A stretch of 64,000 nucleotides of DNA, taken from assembly GCF_035046485.1 (NCBI RefSeq), contig NC_085137.1:315591164-315655163 (forward strand). Reading direction: 5' to 3'. The DNA is from Aedes albopictus (Eukaryota; Arthropoda; Insecta; Diptera; Culicidae). This document shows positions 9,405-21,051 of this stretch, piece by piece (positions within the stretch are counted from its first letter, which is position 1; each line of letters begins with the position of its first letter). The notes beneath the pieces are model-generated. The model was not told where the DNA came from. It saw nothing but the letters and a program-made list of their open reading frames with translations, and ran no database searches. The translations under genes and the position numbers were made by a program.

Positions 9405-11299
9405 CTATAGTGACGAATTACTCAAGATTTTCATTAATACCAAACGTAACGAACTCTACAAAGAAACTGAGCAAACACTTTTACTTCATTAAAGTGACGA
9501 ACTAATACAACTGTGCTTAGTAAATATGAAACCGATTGTCACAGTAATATCAATTCATGTCAACTTCAATAGCATGAATTGAGCTCACCAATTTATGTGC
9601 ATCCATTTATTTCTCTGGTGTTGGTTGGTTGAGATTTTCTTAAGACTAGACCGGAAATCGCTCCTGCCGTTTTCAGAAGCGTGTTTCAAAGATTCACTAG
9701 ACTTACTGGAGACCCTGCTGGCTGTTGGCTGTAGAACTGCTTAAATACTAATCATACGATCGGAAAAATCACCAAATTATTTACTTTGATGTTGGGTTAC
9801 CTTGAAGTGAAACATTTTTGATATAACTTTCTACCTTTTATTTGTTAACCATCTTTAAATTGCTAATCTCTTCCGGTTTTCATCATTACTCAACTAAGAA
9901 TTCGTAGGTATAAATTATTGTCCAAATATAATGATTTGACTGGGATGCAAAGGATCACAAGCTAATTCCAATTTATTCAATATTGCGTAATCATCAAAAG
10001 CTAGCTCGCTGGGCACGCAATCGAACGAGTTCCCCTCCAATTGTGACATTGAACTCTTCATGTTCAGCTATGTAGAACCCACTGACTGAAAACTAGAACC
10101 AGTCAGTCGTTCAACCCGTTTCCAGCCAATAAAAGTGCTCGGTATAAAGTGTGACAATTCCCAAAGGTAAAACAATGACGTCACTGTTTTCTATTGAAAT
10201 TATGTACCATAGGCAGATATTATATGCTAGAGCTAGGCCATAGGTAAAAAGTTGATTTTCAACTTTCCGTTTATACTCATTTGAGGCATTGGATTGGAAT
10301 GAGGATGTGTATAAAGGGTACAATTAGCTTCTGTAGTGAGACGGATATGTCTATATCTTGGATTTTTGATCAGACGTTCTAGTTGCCTCATTCACAAATT
10401 TGAAATTTGCGCTACAGGCTAGACTTGAGTAATTTTGATATTCTTTCTGTGGGACAAGAGAAACGGTAGCTGTCGAGAACCAGAATGGGGAACATGAAAA
10501 GTGAACGGACATTTTTCGAAGTGCTGGTTAGGAGCTATCCAGTTTTCAGACAAAACAGGTTCAAGGATGATCGTTTTTGCTTACCCAATTAGCAGGAATG
10601 TTTTCAGCTCAATTGATTTAGCGCTCAAGGACGAAGATGATGGATTAAATTTGCAAGTTAACCCGTTTTATTGCCATGTGTATGTAGCTGAAATAATATG
10701 GACATTAAGATCCGTTTAGAAATAACTTCATTATAACATTGTCATTGTCAGGAATTTAACAGAATACCGACGCAACTCCAATGCTAAAAACTGTTAAACA
10801 AAATGGGATGATAATTTCTAAACAAAAAATGGGAACAAAGTTATTATTCGGAAACATGCTTAATCACTGTTACCTGATTTAAGTGTTTTTCAACCGTTAA
10901 AAGTAAATCAAATAATTGTGTTGGTACTGACATTTATCCATCTAGATAACCACCTCGACAACCGGTCATTTCAGTTGCAGCTTGGAGATTCAAGGGGGTG
11001 GATTCAATATATATTTTTATTGACTGTGATTTGAATGTCTCACTGGACAAGTTGACTTGGATTTGTGCCGTTTTTTACGATTGCAATGAACAAGTATGAC
11101 GAACAACTAAATTGACGGTTTCAACCCCAACCAAACTGGTTCGCAAAATCTCAGGTTACTCAACGATGCAGAAGCAAATATCCTGTCGTGCTAATTATTA
11201 ATGACATGTTTTCGTTTGTTGTTATTCGAATTTCACGAATCGTTTGAGAACGATCCAAATCTAATAATATCTACGCTTTTTTTCTCTTCCATTTTTCAG
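9405..11299. other. Sequence upstream of exon A, probably intron
   Basis: No exon, RNA gene or clear repeat was seen. The open frames at 10111-10323 (minus) and 10501-10719 (plus) have no recognisable domain. The stretch ends in a polypyrimidine tract (TTTTTTTCTCTTCC) and AG at 11298-11299, which form the acceptor of exon A. This implies that the first coding exon or exons of the transporter lie upstream, most likely outside the window. Confidence 0.5.
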
Positions 11300-11513
11300 A
11301 CGCGCCCTAGCAATTCCCATTCAGTACGAACATGGAACTGAGTTTGACGACGGAATAGCTTCGTACAGCAAGTGCTCCATGTATGCCGTAAACTACACCG
11401 AAGTACTAGCCAACAACATCCGCAAGGCTGATCCAACCTGGCCGATTCAGTCCTGCAAAAATGGTTGGGAGTACAACTTTACTGATGTGCCATACCGGAC
11501 AGCAGCCACCGAT
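11300..11513 (+). CDS. SLC22-family organic cation transporter, exon A (extracellular loop 1)
   Basis: Internal exon of a major-facilitator solute transporter of the SLC22/organic cation transporter family, a plasma-membrane protein that moves small organic ions. It enters with one base completing a split codon, then gives 71 codons (RALAIPIQYEHG to RTAATD). The hallmark CKNGWEYNFTDVPY is typical of insect family members, at the end of the large loop between TM1 and TM2. Two N-glycosylation sequons (NYT and NFT) and conserved-type Cys residues fit an extracellular, disulfide-bonded loop. The acceptor is TTTTTCAG at 11292-11299 and the donor is GTAAGT from 11514. It ends at a codon boundary and joins in frame with exon B at 21052. 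The exon coding TM1 and the start is not in view. Confidence 0.88.
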
Positions 11514-12310
11514 GTAAGTTTTTTAGATTCACAGAGGCTATTTTCTCGATTCCCCTGCACGCACGTTAAAAAAATCACTCATTTCTGAGTGGTACATCAC
11601 AAACATGTGTAAATTACATTTCCAGCGCAAGTGCTAGTCGATTTGGCAGAATCTCATCAGTTTAAGTCACATATTTTTTTATAATATCGAGAATATTATA
11701 CGGCTAACCTAACTAACAAAAGTTACTACCTGAAAGTTTATGGAGCAAACGCTTATGCATAAGTGATTTATTAATTTGTAATACAGCAAAAATGTTAGTT
11801 GTTCAAACTGATAATATTTCAGCTATTAGTCAAGCTATCGTATAAATTGGTACGAAAGTTGTCAGAATTTGATGATTTTTTTACACAGGTAGGGCTCATT
11901 TATATATGAACGAAAACTAAATAGAAAAAAAAAATCAGGGCCGCCTTATTTTCCGGAAAGCACTAGTGGAAAACAATCATTTTCCACAGACACCACATAT
12001 GTACTTTGAAAAATCATAACTCAAGAAGAAGCATCGTAGACACATTTTTTGTGAAATCATAAACAAATATTTTCCACTGTTGATGAAAATCGGTTGGAAA
12101 AGTTTTACCGTCGGGCGGGGCTTCTTTTTACACTTTTTCGTGGTTTTCCAACTTTATGACATTATAACTCCCAGAGTAGTGAATGGATTTCCACAATTTT
12201 TACACATAACAATCGTGACTATGTATGTAGGATGTATGCAAAATTTGAACTAAATCCATCAATAAACAAAAAAATGGTTCATACACCAATCGGACACATC
12301 TCATTTAGAT

Positions 12311-12859
12311 GGAGCTACTTTGGACATTTTTATCTATAACAAAACTGCATTGCAAATTCCAGGGTTTTTTAGAAAACTACTTTGTACCAATACTGTAGTA
12401 TACTATATCAGACATGATTTCAATAAATATATGCGTTTTAAGATGGTTCTGTGCTACCTTTGGTATTATGAGCAGCGTGATATTGCTATATAAATAACCT
12501 GAAAAAGGGGGCCATCAACCGTTTATTTAGGTGAAACGGTCATTTATAATTTATAACGATACAAATTTTCGATTCTGTATGCTACGTTGATACATTTTGA
12601 ATGAAATGATCAACCCTTTGAAATTTATGAACTGTAGAAACAATGCTTACAGACCAAATGTTCTGATGCGTTATGTATTGGTTTACTTATTCGATGTATA
12701 TTCGCGCCCTGACAAGCAATAAACGGTCTGTTTGAAAAATAATTTCAACCATATGAAGGAAAAACTATTGCTTCATAATAGTCTCAAATACATCAAACTG
12801 ATTTGAACCATATTTTGAATTAAAAAAAATCCATATTCAAAAGTGTCCAAAGTAGCCCC
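12311..12859. mobile_element. Probable MITE with GGAGCTACTTTGGAC end
   Basis: GGAGCTACTTTGGACATTTT at 12311 is matched in inverted orientation by AAAAGTGTCCAAAGTAGCCCC ending near 12859, with a second partial copy of the right end (AAAAGTAGCCCCGC) straight after. The interior is AT-rich without a frame. Exact termini and target duplication are unclear. Confidence 0.45.
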
Positions 12860-13029
12860 GTATGTCAAAAGTAGCCCCGCACGACGGTATATTGTATTTT
12901 TTTTTGAATTGCTGAGAAAATTTGCTTACGATTCAACAAAAAAAAATATTGTGTCTACGATACTACGTTCTTAAGTTATAATTTTTAAACCTACGGCTCA
13001 TATATCACATCTGGACAATGTCCACAAAA

Positions 13030-13947
13030 TACAGGGGGTGACCAAAATGTTTGGGATAGGCAACTTTTTTGTCTCTCTCAAAAAAGTTCAACAGGCTGTA
13101 ACTTATCATAGAGTGTATCAAAAATTCACCAATTTTGACAGTTTGCCAACTTATTATACATGCATCATTGGTACACATTTAGGCACGATTAGTTAATATT
13201 TCGCGAAACTAGAACCGTTCTCGTAAAACACTATTTCTTAGACAACTAATTTTTGAACTGTCCGAAACCAGTGAACCAAATTGAATGAAATTTTGAACGT
13301 TTATCAAGAATATTTTAATACTTGATGCGGCATCATAAAATGTAATATTTTACCATGACGTTTCACGGTTATACCGGTTTGACATTTTCACCCATTAGAG
13401 GAAAATATTTCAAATTTACAATACCACCCAAAAATTACTAAATTTGTTTTTCCTTTAATCCAAATAGGCTCAAATATATCGAATTTGAGATATTTAAAGA
13501 ACACAAGTAGAAAATCTTTGGATATCAAAACTAAAATTTAATGATAATGTAAAAAAAGACATTTTTTTCGAAAAAGATCCAAAAAACGTCAATTCATAAT
13601 AACTTTTTAAAACGTTCAAAAAGTACCTATGTTTAAACAATTTGTGAAGCATTAGTATATTGTTAATAATCGTTCAAAATTTCATTCAATTCGGTTCACT
13701 GGTTTCCGAGATATGACAGTTCAAAACCAAGCTGTCTTAAAAATATTGTTTTACGGAAACGGTTTTAGCTTCGCGAAAGATTAGCCAATGCAGCTCAAAT
13801 TTGTACTAATGATACACATATAATAGATTGACAAACAGTCAAAATTTGAGAATTTTTGATGCACTCTATGAAAAGTTACAGTATGTTGAACTTTTTTGTG
13901 AAAGAAAAAAAAGTTGCCTATCCCAAACATTTTGGCCACCCTCTGTA
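13030..13947. mobile_element. TA-flanked 914-bp MITE, CAGGGGGTGACCAAAATG family
   Basis: The element spans 13032-13945 between TA at 13030-13031 and 13946-13947. Long inverted arms (about 300 bp, diverged) start CAGGGGGTGACCAAAATG and end CATTTTGGCCACCCTCTG. The same family occurs at 53553-54961, and a related one, also exactly 914 bp, at 14461-15374. It has no transposase. Termini and TA duplication fit a Tc1/mariner-dependent MITE. Confidence 0.85.
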
Positions 13948-14458
13948 GGTCATAACTCAGGAACGGAGGAAAACCACATCTTAAAAATTACAGAACACAG
14001 CTTTAAAATTTCCTTTCAAAAATATTTCTTTGAGAATTTTTTCGGACTTTGAAAATAGTTTTTCCGACTTTTTCAACCGATTTTGTGGAAAATAGTTTTT
14101 ATTTTGTATTTTTTTAATTGTTGAGAAAATTTGCTTATGATTTCACAAAAAAATGTGTCTATGGTGCTTCGTTCTTGAGTTAATATTTTTTCAAATCAAA
14201 ATGTTTGTTTTCCACTGGAGCTTTCCGGAAAATTAGGCGAGCCCGATTTTTTTTCAATTTAGTTTTTGTTCATATATATATATATATGAATCCTACATAT
14301 GAAAAAAAATCATCAAATTCCGAGAACCTTCGTACGAAATTTGCACGATAATCAAAAAAATCACCTAATGCAAAGATTAGAATCCAATTCAGATATAATT
14401 CAGGAATTACACGGTAAAGCCTAAAATGATACATTTTCATCTGGTTCAAATATGTATG

Positions 14459-15376
14459 TACAGGGGATAGACAAAATGATCAGGACAGGCTCAATTTTCA
14501 CTTTTTAAAAAAATAGCAAAAAAGCTGTAACTTTTTGAAAAGTGCATCAAATAATCTAAAATTTTTACTGGAAGTTGATCAACTAGTTGTGTTTCAATGG
14601 TCAAAATTTGGGAAAGTTCAAAATATTTTACATGAAGTTATAACATATTCTAGAAAAAGTCATAATTATCCGATAGCCAACTTTGAACTGTTATATCTCC
14701 GTATTTAATGAACCAAATGCAATGAAATTTTGAGCGTTTATGACTTATATAATTAGCTTTCAAAAACTTTTGACATAACCTAAAATTGTTAACATGGAAG
14801 AAAATTATAGCGTTTAGATTATTTTTTTGATATAACACCAATTTCTCGAAATTTTCAACATCGCTTCAAAATTCGAGATGGTAATTATAGTTTATTTAAA
14901 TTCCCTCTAACTGACTTTCATATGAATATGTCTTGACAGGAAGTAACAAAATAATCGGCAATAAATTGAAAAGTAATGGGACGCATATTAAAATTAGACC
15001 AATTTACTAAAAAATCATAAAATAAATGAAATCGCTGTTACTTTTTTTCTTATTAATAATTTCAAGTTTAGTCAAACTTCTTTCAAAGTTATGAGTCATA
15101 AACGCTCAAAATTTCATTGCATTCGGTTTTGCTATCCGGAGATATAACAGTTCAATGTTAGCTATGGATAATTTTGACTTTTTCTAGAATTTTTCTAATT
15201 TCATGTAGAATAGCCCAATCTTTCCCAAATTTCGACCATAGTTACACAACTAGTTGATCAACTTCCAGTAAAAATTTTAGATTTTTTGATGCATTTTTCA
15301 AAAAGCTACAGCTCTTTTACTATTTTTTGAAAAAGTGAAATTTTTGCCTGTCCCGATCTTTTGTCTATCCCCTGTA
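14459..15376. mobile_element. TA-flanked 914-bp MITE, CAGGGGATAGACAAAATG family
   Basis: The element spans 14461-15374 between TA dinucleotides (14459-14460 and 15375-15376). Inverted arms begin CAGGGGATAGACAAAA and share the words AACTAGTTGATCAACTTCC near the middle of each arm. The terminal sequence is clearly related to, but distinct from, the 13032 element. The interior has no coding frame. Confidence 0.85.
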
Positions 15377-15736
15377 GAACATTTGATGGATTTCAGATGG
15401 AGTTCAGAAGTCTTCCTGAGATCATTCCAAGACGTTTACCAGTATTTCGTTCAATAATATTTCAAGAGGATATTATTCAGAAACTCTTCCTCAGAAATAC
15501 TCAGTCATCCATGAAACCTGAGCACCCCTGGGGGTACCCAGGGCAAATGTGAAAGACTTCCATCTTGGGCGGCTGCTCGCTTTAGCCTTCGTGTGCAGAT
15601 CCGATTCAGTTGCCTTTATTTTCTTTTTGATGTTTTGTCATAACAAGTCCAAGTCCATGGGTCTGTCATTGCTGCGATGGCCAGCCGGATTTCAATCCAG
15701 TGCTTTTTTGCAGTTTCAATATCCACCCTTTCAGTA

Positions 15737-16018
15737 GGGCCCATATAGCCGATGTGATAAGCGCACGTGTGTTCGGGCTGAGGTGTCGGGCTCAATTCCC
15801 GGTCTGACCAGGAACATTACGTAAAGAAACTTCCTTGACTTCTTTGGGCATGGAGTATCTTCCTGCCTGCCAAGCCAAACGATACACACACACACACGAG
15901 AAAAGATCATTAGCAGAGAAAGTTATCAGTTAATAACTGTAGAAATGTTTATAGAACACTAAGCTGACAAGCAGGCTTTGTCCCAATTGGGACACTACCC
16001 TAGGAAGAAGAAGAAAAG
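15737..16018 (+). mobile_element. Feilai SINE, diverged copy
   Basis: A tRNA-derived SINE of Aedes. The tRNA-like head (GGGCCCATATAGCCG, then box B-like GGGCTCAATTCC) is followed by the body (CTTCCTTGACTTC, GGGCATGGAGTATCTTCC), the ATAACTG-GTAGAAAT region and the tail with TTTGTCCCAATTGGGACA and GAAGAAGAAG. It holds a (CA)n run near 15887 and many substitutions, so it is an older copy than the one at 51574. Confidence 0.88.
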
Positions 16019-16534
16019 GATAACTCCTCTTTTATAGTTTGTAGTCAATTCTTTTCCAAATACGTTCTCGAATTTTTGTTGATGTCTTTTTTTGCAACTT
16101 GGTATTTCAGTTGAAAGGGTACCTGTCCAGAATAGTATACCTCATATGTCGGTCGATAAAAACCTGCAGCTTTTATGTAGTCTCCACCGATTCACAGCAC
16201 ATCTAGCTAGCGTACAACAGCACAGATTCCCCGTTGGAAGTCAAAATTCTAATTTTGATGCAATGACCAATCCAATTGGGTTTCCATTTTTTTAACTCGC
16301 AAAAGCGTTTGCTTCTATAAACAATGAACTCATCTCCTTAACAGACACCCGATAGTGGGATGCCAAAGTAGTGTGGGGATGTGGACTGCCTCCAACAGCC
16401 AATGAAGGAGGTAAGACTGAACCCTCGACTCACTAAGCCATTTCCATTACCACCCAGTTCAACACGGATAAACAGAGTTCGACTGTTACGATCTATAGAC
16501 CTACTAATTTTGGCACTGCTGTTTCTGGGGAATC

Positions 16535-16641
16535 AAAACGGAAGTTCTAGATTTTTCCCAACGTTTCAACTTGTGGGAAAATCCCCTGAAGAAAACTCTA
16601 ACACGAGCCGAAACGTTTGGAAAATCTACAACTTTCGTTTT
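16535..16641. mobile_element. Small foldback element with hammerhead-like core
   Basis: Inverted arms at 16535-16568 and 16609-16641 (AAAACGGAAGTTCTAGATTT and its diverged complement) enclose CUGAAGA (16586-16592), a short CUC/GAG stem, and GAAAC (16610-16614) followed by GUU. The arrangement resembles the better hammerhead-like motifs at 6290 and 34402, but stem I is weak and GUU replaces GUC. It sits at the edge of the R1 relic. Confidence 0.45.
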
Positions 16642-18990
16642 AATTCTCCGCAGAGACCATTTTTGTGATGAGCCACATCCAGTTTCTTGGAGTTCAACCA
16701 CTTAAACACAACTGCGATCGAGTGGGCTGTAGACAATTCCACTTCTTTGATCGATTCACCGTAGACAACCAGGGCAATGTCGAACTCTAACGTCAACACC
16801 TCGGGTATTCTCAGACGCAGGAGCGCATCGGCAATACCCGTTCAACTGGCGATATTCAACGCATTCCAGACATCCAGAGGTCACTACTGCACAGTAGTAA
16901 ATCTTCCTCCACTTACGTTGCGCTGGAACGCTATCACGGTAGCCTTTGTAACCGACAAGATAACTTCTACAATCCCGGAAGCCGAACGGGTTGCTCGACC
17001 GACCATTTACAGCCTTGGTGTTCCTCAACTGTCTATTGAAGATGATCTTCTCGAGGGGATTTTGTAATCCCCGTAAGTACATCATCGGTGACTCTCTCCT
17101 CATCGCCAGCCTCAATTCCCGGCTGTCCTACGAAAGAAGGCCAAGAACTAGGATCATGATGCGAAAAAAGACAATCGACGATACTTTCCAATATATCTGG
17201 AGACTGTTCTATAGGACCTATTACACCTCTTGACTTAGCCATCACGACCATGTAGGCTTCAGCCCACGCATTGGCACTCTGCAAGATCCTTAGAGAGCTT
17301 CACAGATAAAAATAATGAGATTTACACGTCATGTAAACTTCACTTCAGTCATGTAAACTTAGTGTTATGATGGTTTACATGATATATAATGTAAATTTGT
17401 GTTATATGTCATGTAAACACTCAGAGTCATGCTGAATTACATGACATACAATGGAAGTTTACATGATATTTTATGACTTTTACATGATATGTCATGTAAA
17501 CTTCTGTGATATCCCACGCTCCAATTATGTGCATTTACTTTACACTTTACACTCTTTTTTCGATCTGTGTTGCTCTTATCTCGGTCTTCTGCCGATTTGG
17601 CAGAGGCAAATACCACGAGTCGCTAATTTTGCTCCTCACGTGTTTGCTGCAACCGCCGCCTAGCCCGTAGGCAGGCGTGGCGCAGGTCCGCAATCGCTTG
17701 AGTACACCAGTAAGCCGGTGGTCTCCCATTTCTAGGGTGGACTCGCATCGCATGCACGTGATTGCACCGCTACCAGCTCGTCGTCGTCTAAGCCAAGTAG
17801 GTTTTGCTCATGGCGGAGTGGCTCCCTAAATACCTCTCCGTCGAAGTATCATGTCTTCCACCTTCGAAGGCTTAGCCTTGGCCTAGTCGCCTCTTCCTCT
17901 ACCCGCTGCCTGGTGTTGTTGTAGCAGATACTGTTGCGAACCGCTATTGTCTACCCTGTCGATCTGCAGAGGCCAGGACTACAAAAACTAACGTTAACAA
18001 TCGACTCCGCACCGATCCGACTAAACGTACTCTTGGTACCTACCGACATTAGCCAGGTCGACATCTAGTATGGCCATTGTCACTAGCAGGATCTGACCCC
18101 AGTGGTTCGTTAAACGGCTTCCCTGTCATGGCCCAGGCATTGAAGTCACCCGTAATTACCACCGGCCTTCGTTCTATCAGCACGGTCATCATACAGTCCA
18201 GCATCTCCGTGAACTCCGCGACATTTTTCCCCACAGAGGTTCAGGTTTAGCTTCGATACCTGCACTGTGAATTGTTCACTACGGCTTTCTTGAAGGTATC
18301 AAGGCAAAATGTGTCCCTGCCAGCCCCTTCCGTAGCCGAACGGCTGCGGTGGCCACCTGCACCTCGTACTGTTGTCACAGTGGCGTGACGAACTCTTCCG
18401 CTTCAGCGATCTCGTCTAGGTTCTTCAACTTTTGTCAGACTTTTGTAGGCGGCGCCCTGTGCTCCTTGTAGCGCTTGAGCTCTAGGATCATTTCACCCGT
18501 ACGAGTACGTCTAATACTATGCACGATGACTACCAGATCTACGAGCTTGGCGTCGCTTCGCATCCCCTTCAAGACGTCCGAGTACTCAAACTGTTCGGTC
18601 TAGATGACGAGCGCGTCGCCTCTCTCGCGCTTAGCGCCATTCTTACGCCTTCTCGGTTTGGCGTTCCTGACTTCGGCGACCTTCATCCAAGGGAGGTCCT
18701 CCCCTTGGTTCGCCCTATTCCGTGCTTATCACGAGCAGTCACATCTACCACACCTTTTGGACTACCTACAAATGCGAAGTCTGGGTAGACACCGTAACCT
18801 TTTCTTTCACAGGTTCCGCCGCTGTTGCAGTCTTCACGAGTCTCACGTGCTCCTGCTTGGCATCATCCATCGTAAGTCGAAGTCCAATGCCATTTTCACT
18901 AATGTTGGACTTTGTGGACACAAAGTCGATGATCTTGCCAAGCTGCTGCTCAGCCACCTCGATTGCGGAGAGTCCTTCTCTTTTTTAGTT
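16642..18990 (-). mobile_element. R1-clade LINE relic, minus strand
   Basis: Read on the minus strand, the order is a gag-like end (about 18957-18766), an endonuclease fragment containing PVVITGDFNAWA (18175-18135 region), reverse transcriptase finger-region sequence (NPFGFRDCRS and RKWRKIYYCAVVT between 17035 and 16850, in shifted frames), and polymerase sequence just after the FADD box (DIALVVYGESIKEVELSTAH, about 16790-16700). That last part closely resembles VVYGESIEEVELTATH in the R1 copy at 4751. Many frameshifts, stops and deletions show it is inactive. A short repeat has inserted at 17311-17505. Confidence 0.8.
17311..17505. repeat. Insert built of CATGTAAAC words in both orientations
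   Basis: Within about 195 bp, TCATGTAAAC or its complement GTTTACATGA appears roughly ten times, spaced irregularly. This interrupts the R1 relic. It looks like a small MITE with internal inverted subrepeats; ends and target duplication were not resolved. Confidence 0.6.
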
Positions 18991-19952
18991 GTTGACACTC
19001 AACAACCACGCTGCGTCCAGTATCTCCACCGGTTGGTTGGAGTGTTTAATCGAAGTTATAGGTTATCTAGATACGTTATATAGTATTTTTAGTGTTTAAA
19101 AAGGGGTATTCAAAAATTACGTAACTTCAATAATTTCAAAAAACAGTAAAAATCAGTAAACCCCACATTTTTTGCGTTTTTTTGTTAAAACATCAATTTG
19201 AATTTAATTAAATGATCATCTTTCGATCAAAACCAATTAAGTTTGTTCAAAACGTTTGAAAAATGTGTGAAAATAAATATTATTTCAGTTAAAAATGGAA
19301 AAATAACGTAAAATATATGAAAAAAACATGACTTTTTTTAAATAGCTCTAATTTAAAAAACTGCAAATTTTTGCAAAATATTTAAATGTTTTTATGCAGC
19401 CCTAATCATGATGTTTAAGATGTACTATTCGAAATTGCTGCGACACGTGACGACACGAACCGTTTTTTAACTTAAAAACTACCAAAATTTCTAAGGTACA
19501 ATATATGAAAATTTGAAAAGTTTTGTGACATATTAGTTTTGCACCATGCGTGCATTCAAACAGTCCAATAACAAGCTTTCATATGCTGGATAACATAAAA
19601 CATGTATTCCATTCTCAAAATATTATTATTTTATTTTTTTCGAATAATTCATTTTTAAATTTTATGACTTAGGCCACTTTGGCAGTGAAAATGTCATTCA
19701 AATACAAAAGCTGGTATGCTTTTAATTAAGAATCATAAAACTACAATACATTATCTTTGTAATAAGGTGAAATAAAGTTTAAAAATATCAATTTCGTTTT
19801 TTGAGAGTTTTGGCCGCCCTTTTGTATGGAGCCCGACCAATGTGACCTACCTAAATTCTGTATCTCACGAACGCATCCAGTTTTTCTAATGAACAAAACG
19901 GTTTTAGGCGTAAAACTGCCTGGAGAATCGAATGAAAGTGGTTAAACAGACC

Positions 19953-20368
19953 GCACGGATCAGTGCTGAAAAATTCATTTCGTCATATCTAAATTCAACC
20001 ATGAACAGCTCATTTTAGAAGCTGAACCTGAGAATATGGTATATGAAAATCTTGTGCGGCTAGACCAATTCTGCAAGAAAGTCACGGAAAAACTGCTATT
20101 TTTCGAATATTTAAGGTAAATGTCACGGACTACCTTCGAAAAATGCCAAATGATATTCACCGTGAATATCATTGGGATTTTTCGAAGGTAGTCCGTGACA
20201 TTTACCTTAAATATTCGAAAAATAGCAGTTTTTCCGTGACTTTGTTGCAGAATTAGTCTAGCCGCACAAGTTTTTCATATACCATATTCTCTGGTTCAGC
20301 TTCTAAAATGAGCTGTAGGTGATTGAATTTAGATATGACGAAATGAATTTTTCAACACTGGCACGGAT
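19953..20368. mobile_element. Palindromic hAT-type MITE with 8-bp target duplication
   Basis: The arms 19961-20160 and 20162-20360 are near-perfect inverted repeats of 200 bp around a single central base at 20161. The termini read CAGTGCTGAAAAATTC and GAATTTTTCAACACTG. GCACGGAT flanks it on both sides (19953-19960 and 20361-20368), the 8-bp duplication expected of hAT transposases. The minus-strand open frame inside it is a by-product of the palindrome. Confidence 0.82.
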
Positions 20369-20370
20369 CG

Positions 20371-20870
20371 TTATCCTGCTCATTTTACCCTAATTCCCGA
20401 GTTTTTATTTAATTTTATATGAAACTAGCTCTATAAAACTTATGAAACATGAATGTGGTTTGCTTTGAAGGACTTTTCTAAAGGATTAAGATGTAGAGAA
20501 TCGATTGGAAGTGATTGCAGTGACCGCATGAATATATTTATGCTTATTTTACCCTTACTCCCCACATATATTGAGTTTTGTATGAAATTAGCTATATAAC
20601 TCACAAGAAACTTATGAGTGGTATGTCAAGAAGCGTCTATTTGGAGGATTATGATACTAGGAATCAATTAGAAGTGGTTGCAGTGACCGCGCGAATGTAA
20701 TTATGCTCATTTTACCCTAATTCCTCACATATATTGAGTTTTGTACGAAATTAGCTATATAACTCACAAGAAACTTAATGGGGTATGTTATAAAGGGTTT
20801 CTTTAGTGGATTATATAATACAAGGAATTTAGTGTAGGTTTGCACTGTTTTTTTCCCACTGTGGAACGGG
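20371..20870. repeat. Tandem repeat of about 164 bp, three units
   Basis: The word CATTTTACCC (or TATTTTACCC) recurs at 20381, 20545 and 20708, and each is followed by a GAGTTTT-ATGAAA-TAGCT block and a GAATCxATTxGAAGTG-TTGCAGTGACCGC block. A further, more diverged unit seems to lie before the palindromic MITE (19850-19952), so the MITE inserted into this array. It ends about 180 bp before exon B. Confidence 0.75.
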
Positions 20871-21051
20871 TGGGCCACTGGACCACCAAGCCAGTCTGTA
20901 TTATTCGTACTATTCTTGAATATGCTTTCCGGCATCTGGTTTGAATCTTTCATAATATCATCATCGAATCAGCAGTATTCTATCAGTAGCTGTAGTAGAT
21001 GCAATAAATGACTAATGACCATTCCTTTACTATTTTTACTTTTGTTTTCAG

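Larger units (their letters stand above)
11834..14352. mobile_element. Long-inverted-repeat DNA element, host of nested MITEs
   Basis: The left arm (11834 to about 12280) and right arm (about 13950 to 14352) are diverged inverted copies of each other; both hold the words GAATTTGATGATTTTTTT and TTTCCGGAAA and a stretch ending in TTTTCCACTG. Inside lie a probable MITE with GTCCAAAGTAGC ends (about 12311-12859) and the 914-bp MITE at 13032. A stretch at 12895-12990 also repeats directly at 14098-14192. No coding frame is found. Confidence 0.6.
11514..21051 (+). other. 9.5-kb intron of the SLC22 gene
   Basis: Bounded by GTAAGT (11514) and TTTTCAG (ending 21051). It is packed with mobile elements: an inverted-repeat nest (11834-14352), a 914-bp MITE (14461-15374), Feilai (15737-16018), a minus-strand R1 relic (16640-18990), a foldback with hammerhead-like core, and a palindromic hAT MITE in a tandem repeat. 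The stretches 15378-15736, 16019-16530 and 19084-19950 show no gene; the last is very AT-rich. Confidence 0.8.

Noticed and set aside
14270..14290. (AT)n run and similar run at 52674-52688
   Set aside because: Ordinary short microsatellites in AT-rich DNA.
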